Shown: positions 1 through 12,348 of the stretch, in pieces | How positions within the stretch are numbered: the first letter of the stretch is position 1 | Layout of the letters: each line of letters opens with the position of its first letter | DNA from: Rallus limicola | Lineage: Eukaryota > Chordata > Aves > Gruiformes > Rallidae | Assembly: GCA_022605955.1 (NCBI GenBank) | Contig: JAKCOZ010000008.1 | Coordinates: 26,971,083 to 27,035,082, forward strand | DNA length: 64,000 nt | Reading direction: 5' to 3' | The notes under the pieces: generated by a model | Database searches by the model: none | Told to the model about the DNA's origin: nothing | The model's input: only the letters and a program-made list of their open reading frames with translations | Translations under genes and position numbers: made by a program

Positions 1-3000
1 AACTGATAGTGTCTTTGGCTGTTCAGTGTTCAGACAGAGAACCAACAGCACACTAGTACCTACCTTTCCCTAACTTAGATGGGCCAAAGAGCCTTAGAAT
101 CTGAACTTAGCTTTGATCTACCTACAGCTCAAACTAGAGTAGGCTGGCAGGATCCCTGTCTAGAGGAGTATTTCGTCATGTGACAAGGACAGCAGCCTCC
201 ACCTTTGCTAACAGAAGGCAGTAACATTCTTTAGCTCACAAGTGTAACTTTGTGGCCCTCATCTTCCCTAAGGGTCTTACCAGGACTGAAGCATTCTGCA
301 AATACAGGCTTTAAAACACCCAACCAACCCACACAGCACTGCTCCAAACCCCAAGGCTACAACCCCACAGCAGTTACCTTTATAGAAGAGCACCACTATT
401 TTCTGGAAGGCCTTCATGAAGTGAATGTTGTCATAACAATACTCCTGAATCTTCAACAGAAGAGTCAGCTCTGACTGACCTTGGGTAGTAAAGGCAGCAA
501 GTAGAGGGCTGTATTGCTGTAAAAGGAATGATAGGTTGGCACACACAGCACTGCACAGCCTCACACAGTTCCAGCAGCCACTCCTGGGAAATGGGCAAAC
601 CCCACCTCATGCAAATACTTCTGCAGAGATGTTCCTGCTCTTGTCTCAGGAACATGGACTGTAATACCAGTTACAAAGGGAAGAATTCCCTGTGTAATGC
701 TGCCTCTGCTTTACAGGGTTGTAGTAGGTTTTAACTAATTTAAAAGGCAGCTGGAGAAAATCACAGATTCACAGAATTTTAGGGGTTGAAAGGGACCTCA
801 AGAGATCATTGAGTCCAACCCCCCTGCCAAAGCAGGTTCATTAGGACAGAAAATGGAAACCCCAGCTCTACCCAAGCATCACAACAGTCCGTACTTTACC
901 TTCAAGTGCTTAATGGCTTGCTCTGCTACCAGCTCCTCCTTTTTGTTCCACTCCACCGTGCTCATTACACTTGACCAGATTATGGCTACTACGGTCTGTT
1001 CCGAGATGTTGTTTTTCTTCATCTCCTCCTTCACGTACAAGATTATCTGCCAGTTACAATGAAAGTCAGCACACAGGGCAGTTACCACACTAAGCTCAAT
1101 TAAGACTTCTGTGTGAAAGGCGACCTAGATGCTCTCAGAACCACAAACAACGACCTTGATCATACAGCGGGATTCAGGACATTAAAGAAAGACTATGAAG
1201 TTAATACTGAAACATCTTGCTCCTAATTTTAATTCTTAGTGAGAGCTAGGTGTTTAAGTTCAGTATTTAATTAGGCATGTATCTTCAGATTAGTTTTAGA
1301 TGCTCTTGTACTGAAGGTAATTTCAGCTAAATTCAAGAAGGAAAAAGACCCCTACACCTTTCCTACAAAGACTTACATCCTTGAACGGATCTCCCCGTGA
1401 CATCTGCTCCTGAAGTTCTTTCTGCAGCTCTTTCCGAGCTCCTATGGTTTGCTGGTTCCGAACATACTCGGACAGTTCTTTCAGTCCTGCTTCAGTGAAG
1501 TACTTGGAGAAGTGTTCAACGCTTTGTTTGTTGGCTGGGAAGAGTTCCTGAAAACAAAGTTTACAACTGTCACAAAAGCAATGTGTGTAGAGTACTTTGC
1601 TGGTTTATACTAAACTGGCTCAAGCAGCAAACCAGTCCGTCCAGTGGTACTCACCATCAGCCTGTTATCCATGTTCACTTTACGAAGACTAACAGCCACC
1701 GCATTAATGTCCTTCTCATTTATCCACGATTTGAACAGCTTGACTGCAAAAGCTGCAGAAACACCTGTGCAACAACAGCAGCGGTTTTAGTACTGAAATT
1801 CAAATCCAAGGGAATCGTAAGGGCTGAGAGCCCAGGACACCTGGTGGGTCAGACCCCTACTTCAAGGCCACAGCAGTTGTCCCCAGAGGTACCAGCACCA
1901 TCAGCAGTTCCTCTGCTGAAGTACACTGCTGCCTCTGGCACGTTGGACTTTTCTCACCTCCCAGCATCATGAAGGTTTCCCTGTACTCAACTCAACACTC
2001 CTTACTGCAATTTAGTAAGGAACCTAAAGATATGACACACCTTCTACAGCCTGAAAGGTCTCTCTCCAAAATACAATGCTGCCTCACTGGGCAGCACCAG
2101 CAAGAGGAGCCCCAGCATGACGCAGGGAAGTCCTACACACAAATTTCCCAAAAGCCCTAGTTTTCTGAGCTCTTAGCAAGACTGTCCATGTTGTGAGGCA
2201 GTGTGTTAACCTTTGCTAATCCCATAGTAAATCTATCACGAGATGAAACTGGTGAGCTCTGAGGGTGTACTGCTGTCAGAATTTCCACCTGCATGTCATG
2301 GTTCTGTCCCACATCATTCTTCCGTTAAGGAGTTGGGCAACACTTACCTTCTTTAACCAAGTTCTCATTGTAAAGACTGTTGAGAATCGATGCATTAAGT
2401 GTCCCATTGGCAAGCAAAATACCCGTCAACATGGCCAGTTTGTTCCGCTCAGACTCTGAGAACCCTTTCAGGAACAGCAGCAACTGCAAGGAGCAAGAAG
2501 AGTTGCCATTAAAACTATGACCTCTCACTGAAGTTTGCCTACTACCTTCACAGTAGACACTTTTGTTTCAATCAAGCCACCCTTGATGGAAGGTCTTCTC
2601 TACTACCCGTGCAAGCTGGGTGTTCTAACACCTTGGGCTAGCCAGTGGCGAGTGGGGAGCTGGCTGACTGTGGGTGGTAGGAAATAGCTCTTTTTTTCGG
2701 CCCTGCAGCTCGTCACAAGTGGGGTTCCCCAGTGAGGGACATAGGCCCCAATGCTGTTTAATACCTGCTCAAGTGATCTCGCATAATGGGGTCAAGTGTA
2801 CCCTGATGAAGTTTGGGGATGATACCAAACTGAGTGGTGAAGTGAACACTTTAGAAGGGAGAGCCACCCTGCAGGAAGACCTGGACAGACTGGAAGAGTA
2901 GGCTAACAAGAACCTTAAAAAAAATCAGCAAGGACAAATGTTAAGGTCTTGCACCTAGAAAAACATAATCCAGTAGTGCAGCACAGACTGGGATCCACCT

Positions 3001-6000
3001 GGCTGGAGAGCAGCTCTGTGGAGAAGGACCTGGGAGTCCTGGTGGACAAGCTCGATATGAGTGAACAGTGTGCTGCTGCGGAAAAGAAAGCCAGCAGGAC
3101 ACTGGGTTACATCAACAAGGGCATCACCAGCAGAGATAAAACTGCCATTATTCCACTCTACTCAGCAGTTGTCAGGCCACTCCTAGAACACCGTGTTCTG
3201 CTCCAGGCCCAACTATACAAAACCAACCAACCAACCAAAACAAAGACAAGGCCAGGCTGGAGTGGTTTCAGAGAATGGCCACCAGGATAATCAAAGGACT
3301 GGGAAGCCCGACACGTGAGGAAAGCCTTGAGAAGGAGCATCTTAGGGGAGAGCTCATCACCATATTCTATTACTTACAGGGTGGCTACAGAGATGAAGAC
3401 TCCCTTTTTACAAGGGGTCACATGGAAAAGATGAGGGATGATGGGAACGAGTTACTCCTGGGAAGATTCTGACTGGACACAAGAGGAAAATGCTTCATGA
3501 GAACAATCAGCCACTGGAATAATCTTCCCAGGGAAGCGGTGGATTCCCCAACACTGGACACTTTTAAGATTCAGCTGGATAGGCTGCTGGGCCATCTTGT
3601 CTAGAGAGAGGTCTTGTCAGGAGAGGCTGGACCAGAACACCTTCCCATTGTACTCTATGGCTCCATGAACTTAAGTGTTCTATTTTAATAACCCACTATA
3701 TGATACACCTCTTCTGTACAGAGTAACTAGCAGAATGTGAAGGTTTATTTGATAAGGAACTACTACATACCTTTTTGACTTCGTCTTCAAAGCCTTTCTC
3801 CAGGTACTTGTAACGCCTGATTAGCTTGTTAAAAACCTAAAAAGATAATTAGAATTAAAAAAACCAGCAAGTTCAGTAAAACTGGTCTGAACTCTTTAGA
3901 GCACTTTTAGCTTAAACAGTGCTGCTCTATCTCTTCTAGTAAGCATCTTAAACCCATGCATTATTTTTACCTAAACTTCAGACCACACAAACACTTCATT
4001 TTTGAGCAGTTTAAGTTAAATTGTACTCATTTCAGAACTAACCTGAGCAAATGCTTGCATGGTTTCAAGGTCTTCCTGTGCTGCAAATACGCAGACGTTT
4101 GTGCGTGTCATGTCATCTGCCAGGGTACCACCTGGGGCTGAAGAAGAGTGTCAGCATTAGTGGTATTATTCTGCAGTGAAAGTACTAAGTACATTTAACA
4201 CATCGTCCTTTCGTGGCAGGCACGGTATCACTGAAGACACCCCCTACATTTCCACGTGCCCCACTGCTGTAGTGGAGCTTTACAATCAGTAGCTTAGATA
4301 TGAACACTGAAATATTCTGACCCCTATGGCTAACTGGATTGACAACACATCTTGTTTACACATGGACAAGTTAACATGACCACAGGTGCTTCTCTTCTCT
4401 TCAAGGAAGCCATTGAAGCTGCTTGATCCTAGCAAGTGTCTTTCTAATGTCTGCTGCTATAGTGCTGCTTTCTAAGTGTCTTCTAAACAGAGAGATAAAA
4501 CACATACAGATGCATGTTCAAAATTTAGCAATCCAGAGATGAGCTTCCGCCTCAAAACAGCCTTCAGCTTTTTAGCTGCTAATTAGAAGACACTCTTCAC
4601 CATCCATCTCCAGTCTAATACAGGCATATGATTGGTAGCAAGGCTGCTTCACTAACTAGGGTGCACTCAAGTCACCAATTCAAATGCCAGAATAACTCAT
4701 CACCAACATCTACGCCACTCTACATATGAGGGACCTCATTTTGTTACGCATTCATTAGAAAATGAGCTAAAGATGGAAAATAAACTTTCGTGATAAGAAT
4801 ATTAAAAGGTGGTAAGGCAACAGGATGCCAGTTTTTGTTTTGGCCTTGTATGACCAAAGATCAAAGCTAGTCTACTTAGATACCTGTTACACGGAGGGAG
4901 TTGAATAAAGGATCCCTGTAACACCCTTAATGCAGCAATGGATTTTCCCTCTCCCCGTCAGCCTTGCTCCTGGAAGGAACACTTCCTAACACAGTATCCA
5001 CTAGTTAAGCTCTTGCAAGTATCTACAGTATCAGTGTGAAGCTCACCTGAGCACACAAAAGGTACACCCTCCCAAGTCAGGCCCTGCCAACACAGAAGTG
5101 ACATCCACAGTCTAGAATCTGTGGCCTAGAATCAGGTATTGCCTCTCCTCCCCCTGTGCATTTAGGTCATTTCAATTCTATTTCTGTTATGTTACAGAAA
5201 GCCTCCTGCAAACGCCAGATTTCTCATTCAAGTCCTCCCCCACCTACTGCGTAACAAATGCTGAAATCTAGACAGACCTGTTCCAATCTAGGCAGGTAAG
5301 TTAAAGGGTCCTCTTCACAGCTCATATTTTAAGTGGGTCTCTGCCATTGCAACCCCTTCTCACTAAGCAGTACTTTGCCAGGTAGGAAACGGAAAGTCTA
5401 AATTGGGAAGCATCACCTTTTCAATTCTTTTTTAACCTCATTTAGCTTCATCTACTTCTTATGTGGTCAGCAAGCATTTGTTCTGCTCTTTGCTCTTTAC
5501 ATGTGGTGCACATGAGCTCCCAAGACCTTTCGTCATCTCACTTCGCTTCCTCAGTTCCCTATGCTTTCTACTGACCTGACCACCCCTGACACGTGCTAGA
5601 GCCCATGGCCTCACTACTGCCAACCACAAAACCATCTGTAACTGCATTTCCAAGACTGATCACATCAGATTCTTTTGTAAACAGTATTACTTTCCAAAAT
5701 AACAGGACAGAGTACACAAAGGACAGGATGATGTTAGAATCTTCCAGGGCAACTCCATCAGCCTTATGACCACAGACCACACACCTGAAACAGGCATTCA
5801 TCCATCTCACATCAGCAGAAGTGAACTTGACTACAGAGTCAAGATCAGATCCCAGTAAAACAAGTATTAAATCCAACAGATTTTCCTTTAAGCCAAGTCT
5901 GTACAGCCTACGCTTCGGAGAATGCAAACTGACTCAAGCAAAACTTATTTCTACAGCAACCCGATTGCTAAGGTGGTCAGATAGTTTACACAGATAACAA

Positions 6001-8055
6001 ACCCTGTTCTATACATTCAGTGGGCTCATTAGCAGAGGTTTTGCCCTGAAAGCAAGCAGGGAGCTTTTCTAGAGTCGAGTGAATAGAGACTGACAGCAGC
6101 CTCCTCAAAGGGACTTACCCAGCATTCCACCAGCCACCAGGATGTCAAAAAGTGTTTCTGCATAGCGGCGATAGTCAAGTTTTGCACCAGAAGCATCAAG
6201 AAACTTTGCTACTGCCTCCAAGTCAGTACCAGTTTCGGTTAAACCTTGAATAATACAGTCCTGGAACTGAGTAGGGTCAAACCTCTCTTTTTCATCTGTA
6301 AAGACAAAGTGTTGAAATGAAGTAGCCATTTTGTTTTAATCTTATTTTAAAAGAAGCCCACAAACAAACAAACTGACAGCCTAAAATGATCTGCAGTGGA
6401 CAATACAGCAGTAAGAAATTTTACTGCTTTCACTCCCCTACTTGGTAAAATCTGGGGAATAAAGCTATCAAAAGCTAAAACATTCCTTCATTACCTCTTA
6501 CTGAATTCTTACAGTACTTTCACTACGAACAGCTGTTTGTGACAAGCTTTATTATAGCCAACTAATAGTCATCTGACTTCTCAGTTTGATTCTTATATCT
6601 CTGCTTTTGTCAGATTGCTCTTTCACTCCAAAAAGAGGCTTAGCTACATGCTGGAAGGCAACTCCTACTATGCACCCCTACGTTTTTGCACACTTGACTC
6701 CATTACTTATGTTCTATTTCAGCCCTTTGGGCCTCTCTGTTAAAGCAGAACACACACTTCTTTATATTTGAGCTACAACAGTTGATCAGAACCTTGTTTT
6801 TCACTATAAGCAGAGCACAGTTAATACACATGAAACTAACCACCCATGAAACTAACAGAAATCTTAAATGGAAGAGGTCTTCAACTTCACTCCTACTTCC
6901 ATTTGTCCTTAGATTATACAAACCACAAGATGAAAGCTTTGAAGTAAACAAGACTGCAGCAAATCAGCTTAGCCAGTTTTGTTAGTGTCGGCAAGCAACC
7001 TCTCAGTAAGGGCCATACTACTGTCCTACCTTCAATGCAAGTATCAACATGTTGGCAACAGTTGTGTGAAAGCCTGAAAATGCTGGATCAGTTATTTTCC
7101 AGGACAGATCCATGACACTCATTGTTACCACAGAGCTGCTTGGATGCCAACCTACAGTTAAATGCTTGAAATGCTAACATCTGGGGGGGGGGGGGGGGTT
7201 GGTGATTTTTCATCTGCTGAACAGACTAACCCTAACTCTCTCCTTTTAACAGTTTCTCAATGTGCTTGAACTTTAAAATAAGTTATGTAAGTCAACATGT
7301 ACTTCTGTACAGCTTAATTACTAGTTCAGTATGTACAGCATCAGGTTTGAGCTGGAACACTAGTAGTATATTAGTAAACCAGCACTAAACAGAAAAGTCT
7401 AGGAGCTGTGCCCACTTAAATCCCACACCACTAGAATGCTAAACTAATCATACATCATGTTCGATCATTAAATCTTCTTATTGGACTGACTATGGCTGTA
7501 CAGAGATGGACAGTCACACATCCCATGCTTGGGATTTATTTTAAATTTTTTTCTGGTTGGGTTTTTAAATTGAACCCAGGTAGTCTTACAGCATTAGGGC
7601 ACCAGTGTCACTTTTATACAGTGGCTAACACAGATATCCCTCCCAGATTACGTGCTCCTTGGATGTCCGTATTAACCCACAATAAACCTGTGCTGGAGTT
7701 TCCCTGTAACTCAAGGGTACTAAATACTTCTCCTTTTGGGCTGAGCGCGCTCAGTACAGCTCCAGACCGACCGTTTCTTAAACTAACGTTATCATACTGA
7801 ATTCAGCAACAATTCTTCCTGCCAGATGGCTTTTGCGAGTGCAGAGAACGTTCTGGCACGCAGTTAGCCTCACGGCTTTGTATTCGGCATACTCTCGTTT
7901 AAATCCGGCCTGATAGCGTAAAGGCCTCAGCTTTTTATTGACGGAAACCGACTGTCTCCAGGCCCAGCGCCCCGCGCTGCGGCTGCCTTACCTCTTTTCC
8001 TAGTTTTAAAACGCTGGCCCGATAGCGTCGGCTTCTGCGGCTTTTGATTATTCAT
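1..8055 (-). CDS. BZW1: BZW1, eIF5-mimic protein (whole gene, 3' end outside window)
   Basis: Nine coding exons on the minus strand (7992-8055, 6119-6295, 4043-4137, 3771-3836, 2348-2483, 1655-1764, 1377-1547, 900-1046, 378-516) join in phase to give residues 1-368. The translation is close to vertebrate BZW1 throughout, with landmarks such as [33 protein letters not shown] and [18 protein letters not shown]. The family protein is about 419 residues; the missing ~50 residues complete the C-terminal W2 (eIF5C-like HEAT) domain and lie left of position 1. BZW1 (5MP2) is a cytoplasmic translation regulator: its W2 domain binds eIF2 and eIF3, competes with eIF5, and raises the stringency of start-codon choice. 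All visible introns are GT-AG. No frameshift or stop was seen. The gene lies immediately downstream of the AOX cluster in the same orientation, as in other vertebrates. Confidence 0.97.
378..516 (-). CDS. BZW1: BZW1 coding exon 9 (last one in window)
   Basis: Residues 323-368 plus one base ([16 protein letters not shown] through IVVLFYK). Acceptor TTTTACAG|CAA, donor TAAAG|GTAACT. The following exon(s), with the acidic C-terminal tail, are not found in 1-377 and must lie left of the window. Confidence 0.96.
759..851 (-). repeat. CR1 LINE 3' fragment
   Basis: Contains the CR1 3'-end signature in reverse orientation (TCACAGATTCACAGAATTTT, then AAAGGGACCTCAAGAGATCAT and GTCCAACCCC). It lies in the BZW1 intron next to coding exon 8. 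Confidence 0.85.
900..1046 (-). CDS. BZW1: BZW1 coding exon 8
   Basis: Residues 274-322 ([17 protein letters not shown] through AEQAIKHLK), 49 codons inside the W2 domain. Acceptor CTGGCAG|ATA, donor TTGAAG|GTAAAG. A CR1 remnant lies about 50 bp beyond the donor. Confidence 0.97.
1377..1547 (-). CDS. BZW1: BZW1 coding exon 7
   Basis: Residues 217-273 ([13 protein letters not shown] through MSRGDPFKD), 57 codons; start of the W2 domain region. Acceptor TTTTCAG|GAA, donor GGAT|GTAAGT. Confidence 0.96.
1655..1764 (-). CDS. BZW1: BZW1 coding exon 6
   Basis: Residues 180-216 ([18 protein letters not shown] through MDNRLM). Acceptor TTGCACAG|GT, donor GATG|GTGAGT. Confidence 0.96.
2348..2483 (-). 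CDS. BZW1: BZW1 coding exon 5
   Basis: Residues 135-179 ([19 protein letters not shown] through NENLVKEG). Acceptor CTTGCAG|TTG, donor GAAG|GTAAGT. Confidence 0.97.
2650..3670 (+). mobile_element. CR1 LINE ORF2 3' fragment
   Basis: Plus-strand reading frames at 2674-2901, 2949-3290 and 3275-3472 together resemble the C-terminal part of the CR1 reverse-transcriptase polyprotein: [46 protein letters not shown], and then a degenerate [17 protein letters not shown]. The frame is broken several times, so the copy is dead. An A/C-rich (CCAA)n stretch near 3220 interrupts the coding similarity. It sits antisense to BZW1 in the intron between coding exons 4 and 5. Confidence 0.88.
3771..3836 (-). 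CDS. BZW1: BZW1 coding exon 4
   Basis: Residues 113-134 ([15 protein letters not shown] through DEVKK), exactly 22 codons. Acceptor TTAG|GTTTTT, donor AAAAAG|GTATGT. Confidence 0.96.
4043..4137 (-). CDS. BZW1: BZW1 coding exon 3
   Basis: Residues 81-112, including [16 protein letters not shown] and ending FAQ. Acceptor TTCTTCAG|CC, donor CTCAG|GTTAGT. Confidence 0.95.
4138..6118 (-). other. BZW1: BZW1 intron without recognised features
   Basis: About 2 kb between coding exons 3 and 2. I see no coding similarity, RNA gene or repeat family that I can name. Confidence 0.7.
6119..6295 (-). CDS. BZW1: BZW1 coding exon 2
   Basis: Residues 22-80, from [13 protein letters not shown] to DILVAGGML. 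Acceptor TTTACAG|AT, donor CTGG|GTAAGT. A reading frame continuing upstream into the intron to an ATG at 6329 is a shadow; the splice to the exon at 7992 restores the conserved N-terminus. Confidence 0.96.
6296..7991 (-). other. BZW1: BZW1 first coding intron, with a poly-G tract
   Basis: About 1.7 kb between coding exons 2 and 1. The only notable feature is a run of 16 G on the plus strand at 7183-7198 (poly-C in the transcript). No other gene is seen. Confidence 0.7.
7183..7198 (+). repeat. Poly-G tract (16 G)
   Basis: Sixteen uninterrupted G residues in a BZW1 intron. The plus strand could form a G-quadruplex; tract length is also prone to sequencing error and slippage. Confidence 0.9.
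7992..8055 (-). CDS. BZW1: BZW1 first coding exon
   Basis: Starts at ATG (8055) and encodes [21 protein letters not shown] plus one base. The donor is CAAAAGAG-like sequence followed by GTAAGG. The exon continues upstream as 5' UTR to 8065, where TTGCAG is the acceptor of a 5' UTR intron. The start context is poor: T at -3 and A at +4. Confidence 0.95.
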
Positions 8056-8099
8056 AAAAGACACCCTGCAAGGAAGCAGAAGCGCACCTCAGGCCGCTG

Positions 8100-9250
8100 A
8101 GACGGCGCAGGCCCCACGAGCTCGATGGCCGCGCCGCACGCCCCGCTGGCAGAGGGCGCCCCGCCAGCTCCCGGCCCGGCCTCCCCCCCAACGCGGCTCC
8201 AGCCCGGCCCGAGCCGCTAGTCCTTCCCTGCCCCGGCCTCCATTTTCCCCGCGGCGCAGGGCGGCCGGCGGAGAGGCATCGGCCCCCGCCCCGGCTACCC
8301 AGCACGCACCGGGCCTTCCCGAGCGGAGGCGGCGGCAGGGCGTTGGCGAGACAGGCGCGGAGCCCGCTGCGGCGGCGGCGCCCCCTCACCCCCGTCCCTC
8401 TGCGCGGAGGTGACGGCTCCGCTGCCGCCGCCACGCTCTGACGCCCGCGCGGGGCAAGATGGAGAACGAGGTGCCCCCGCCTCCGGCCGAGTGCGGCGCG
8501 GCCGCTACTGCAGGGTCTCCCCTGGCGGCAGCAGGCACCATCCTACCGCGGCGCGCCCCCGGCAGCGCACGGCGGCCGCCCCCCGCCCGGACCCGTCTCC
8601 TCACCGACTTTAAGGCAGAGAGAAAACACCCGAGCGGCCCGGAGCGGGGACGGGCGCGAGCAGCAGCGACGAGCAACGACGGCGACGAAACCTCTCCGAG
8701 CGGAACCAACGCGAGAGCACAAGGGGAGGGCCGCGCTCACGCCCCACCCGGGGCGGACCATTCCTCTCTGACGGGGGGAACGGGGGCAGAAGGGCCCGGT
8801 TGTGCCCGGGTCCCCGCGCTGCGGCCCCGCCGGCACCTCACGCTCCTCTGCGTCGCGCCCCCGCTTCCCCGCGAGCGGGGAAGCCCGGTCGGTCGCTCTC
8901 GTGGCTCGCCGGCACGCGCGAGTAGCCGCCTGGTGCCCCCCGCGCCAGTGGATCGGCCCATCGAGGCAGCGCACCGCCCTGGCAGAGCGGCCCCGCCGCA
9001 GCCCCCGGCGTGAGAGAGGGAACCGCCGGCGGTGACCGGCGCGGACGCCGCGCGACGACGGCGCCCTGCTGCCCTAGGGCTGGTCTGCGCTCCTGGAAGA
9101 GCGGCCCGCGACGCTGAGCCAGGCGCGAAGTTCGGGCAGCCCGCCCCGTGCAAAGCGGGATCTCCAGCAAGCAGGGGCCGCTGCCCGTCGGAAAGGCGCT
9201 CTCGGTCTCTGAGCCTCACCCTTCGCTGTGCTCTACCGCGTCTCCCCCAG
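8100..9250. promoter_or_regulatory. BZW1: CpG island promoter of BZW1
   Basis: Dense CG dinucleotides and very high GC run from about 8.1 to 9.25 kb, against AT-rich flanks, directly upstream of the BZW1 start. This is a typical TATA-less housekeeping promoter. Many long overlapping reading frames occur here on both strands because stop codons are rare in GC-rich DNA; their translations are Arg/Pro/Ala-rich and unlike any protein I know, so I do not call them genes. Confidence 0.85.
8605..8770 (-). other. BZW1: Candidate BZW1 5' UTR exon
   Basis: The first coding exon has a clear acceptor at 8066-8067, so a noncoding exon must lie upstream. The best donor I see in the CpG island is AAAGTCG|GTGAGG with the exon edge at 8605. 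The upstream limit (transcription start) is a guess. Inference from splice signals only. Confidence 0.45.
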
Positions 9251-12200
9251 GTTCAGCCCTTCCTGGGAATTGGCCGACAGCACATGGGGGCAAACAACGT
9301 AACGGAGCAGAGGCTGCTCTGGAAGAGGGAGGACGTTCTGAGAAAGTCATGAACCAGGCGGGCCAGATCAACATCACCCGGTGGAGCCGTTCGCCCAGCA
9401 GAGAGGGAAGCAGCTCTCTGAGCAATGGGCACTCCCCACGTCAGCCATCAGAGAAGCAGCAGTTCGAGAGCAAGCAGATTTCTAGTCAAAACCCTGTTTA
9501 TTTGCTGGCAAAATGTGCAAAAGCAGATACGAGCCAGCGTTGTGCCAGTTGTATTTCATAAATCTGATCACAGTAACACACACTCCATTTCCCAAGCTAG
9601 TCAAACAAATAATGCAATTCAGTTTTGTCTTAGCCATTAAATATTCACAGCAGCATACTGACTGGATGTGTAAAACCAAGGAAGCCCATATGATTAGGCA
9701 AACAGCAGCAACCAGGACAACTAATAGCATGTTACCAGTGTGTTAATTCAGATGCTGAGGAAGATGGCCTCAGAAGTAGCCTGTGGAAACCAGGCCCCAT
9801 CAACATGAGTTTACATTATTTTATTATTTCACTTCTAATCTTAGAATTGTTTGTTCAGCACCAGCGTGGCTTTTGAAGAGGGAAATATCAATGTATTACA
9901 TTCTTCCCTGTTCATCTGGTTGTTTACCAAGAGCATTCAAGCTTCCTGCCAAAGTAAACTGTGTTTTAGAGGGGCTGATCGTTGATTAAGCTTAGAAAAA
10001 TCAGGTTCGTAGAACAGCTTTACACAAAGCTCTTTTTCTTGTTCACTTAAATATAAAGTGGCAGAAAATCTGCTAGCCCAGGCCCTATTCTTACTTTCAA
10101 CTGGATTAGATTTTCCAGTTGCAGATTTGACAGGCTGTTTCATAGTTCACTCAGTATGCATATCAGAGGGATCAGAAGCAATTACTACTGTATTAAATTT
10201 ATACCTCGAATGCCTGTTCTTTATTAGCATCTCAGCATTCACATAAGCTGCTGTACAAATATATATGCAATATATGTATAAAGTACACTCTATTTGGCTA
10301 TTCTTTCATGTGTGCTATCCTCTAAATAAACCCTGTTTTCACTAACTATCAAACCTCCTATATGTTTACTAGATCTCTCTCCTTCATGTAGGGAAATTAT
10401 AAAAGCTCATGAGAGTTTGCAATTGTAATCTCATGCTGTTGTTAATGCCATGCCTGCTGTGTTATTAGATCTGTTACTACAGTTCTAATATATTCTTCTT
10501 TCCTTAGATCCTGATGGTAAGATCACCTTAAAAAGACTTCACATATTCTAGTCTGTACAGAGTTACAGGTTAGAAGCTACTCACATCTGACACAGGGCAA
10601 AGTTCTGTAGTTTGAGAAGCACAGGCCAACTCCACTGCAGTTAAAACACAGGTTCTGTCATTAGCAATTATAACAACAGGTCTCATCCTATCTTCAGGCT
10701 GTGGAGTAGCCTGTCTGTTAGCAGACAGGATGAACCAAAATCAGTATGCTAGGGTATGCCCTTTAAATCCTGTTTAAAAAAACATAAACTAGCAAACTCA
10801 CACACCAACACTTAACTGGAAACGCGTACCAGACTGAATATAACATGCAACATACCTTCCATGATACAGAAGATGCAACCGCAGCTCAAATCTTCACTCC
10901 CCAAATGGACGAGCCACTGGACTGAAATGGAGATCACAGGCTTCCCTCCAGATCTTACACAGCTGCCAGATTTCCACCAGGTGTAAAGTATAATGCTCCT
11001 TTGACTAGAGCTCTTGAAATGAGCAGGTGCATTAGCAGAGCAAATCACTGTGCTTCAGGAGGTGAAAGGGGTCACCTGCACAACCATGATCTTTTAATTA
11101 AGGTCATTCCCAGCCTTATTTCTTTTTTTTTAAATGCCAATAAACCACTTCCTTGGCTGTGAATCTTTTTGTCTTGTCTGAGCTAGCGGAGAGGTTGTCA
11201 CACCTCTTGGGTACACTCTAATTTTTTCAGAAGAATGTAAGGGGAAGTATTATCCTTTGGTATTCTTACACAGTGTGCTAAGTGATTTGCATCAGCCACT
11301 CACAATCTGGGCAACGCAGCAATTCTGGTAATTTTTTTTACCTTATCCCTGAATATATCTATATTTAGGAAAGCAAATAAGCATTCCTTATCTATCCATA
11401 CAAGGGGAGATTACACTTAAAGCCTGGAAAAGAAGAATCTTAGCTTTTACCTGTGAAGTTCTTTTATCCAAGCAGAACTGGCTAGCTTGTGTTTGATCCT
11501 GCTGTCTTATGCAACTGGTAAGGACATCTCTCCAGTGAGGCTGCTTACCTTTTGCTGTCCTTGCCTGGACTACAAGTGTTGCACAACCACCCAACCCAGC
11601 GTTCATTTAGTTACACTACCCTTGCAGGATAAAACTAGAGTAAAACCTGGAAGTAGTAAAATCAGTGTTTTGTTCATTCTGCAAGAATGGTTATATAAAC
11701 TGGGTATATAAAAAATAGAAAGCTTTAAAAACAAGGAAGAAGTAAGCCTATGCTTTCCATGTATGGATACATGAACAGGGAAATGAAACCACCGTCCTTT
11801 CTGGAGCTGGAGTGCTTGTACTCACACCTGGGAATATAATGGAGTTTATCTCAGTTGTACAAGATGACTCTTCCATGCTTACAGGAGCCTCAATTACAAT
11901 AAATACAGTTTCTTTAGATGAATATGCTGGGGGCTGCATCAGTCCAACAGAGGTGAGGCTGATGTAGCTCCATTCCCCAAAGTCTAACCAGTAGAACGCC
12001 AAGTGTGTATTCTCAACAAGAAAACATGCAAACACATGTGTATATACACGTATAAATACAGCCAGCCACACAGAGACAAACGCTCTCACCAACACCAGTG
12101 GCCTTGTCCTTTCCTTCCTCTGGCCGATTAGCATGGAGACTATGCACGTACAGTTGTATAGACATATACATATACACACATGTGCACACTAAGAACCCCT

Positions 12201-12340
12201 CCAGTAACTGGCCTTAGACAGTCTATCCAGTCCTAAATCTCCACAGATTTCATCTCACAACATTCGTGCTACTATTTTTTCCTTGAAACAGTATTGCTTA
12301 TACATCACAATGTCACGAAACAGCAGGGCAGTGCCTTAGA
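9251..12340. other. Intergenic spacer between BZW1 promoter and AOX2 3' end
   Basis: AT-rich sequence with TA/CA-rich patches near 10,255-10,285 and 12,030-12,180. Reading frames here are short and unlike known proteins. No RNA gene or named repeat was recognised. Confidence 0.6.
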
Positions 12341-12348
12341 AGTTTGCT

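Noticed and set aside
8048..9561. Many long overlapping reading frames (up to 184 codons) on both strands
   Set aside because: They lie in a CpG island where stops are rare, are Arg/Pro/Ala-rich, overlap each other, and show no similarity to known proteins.
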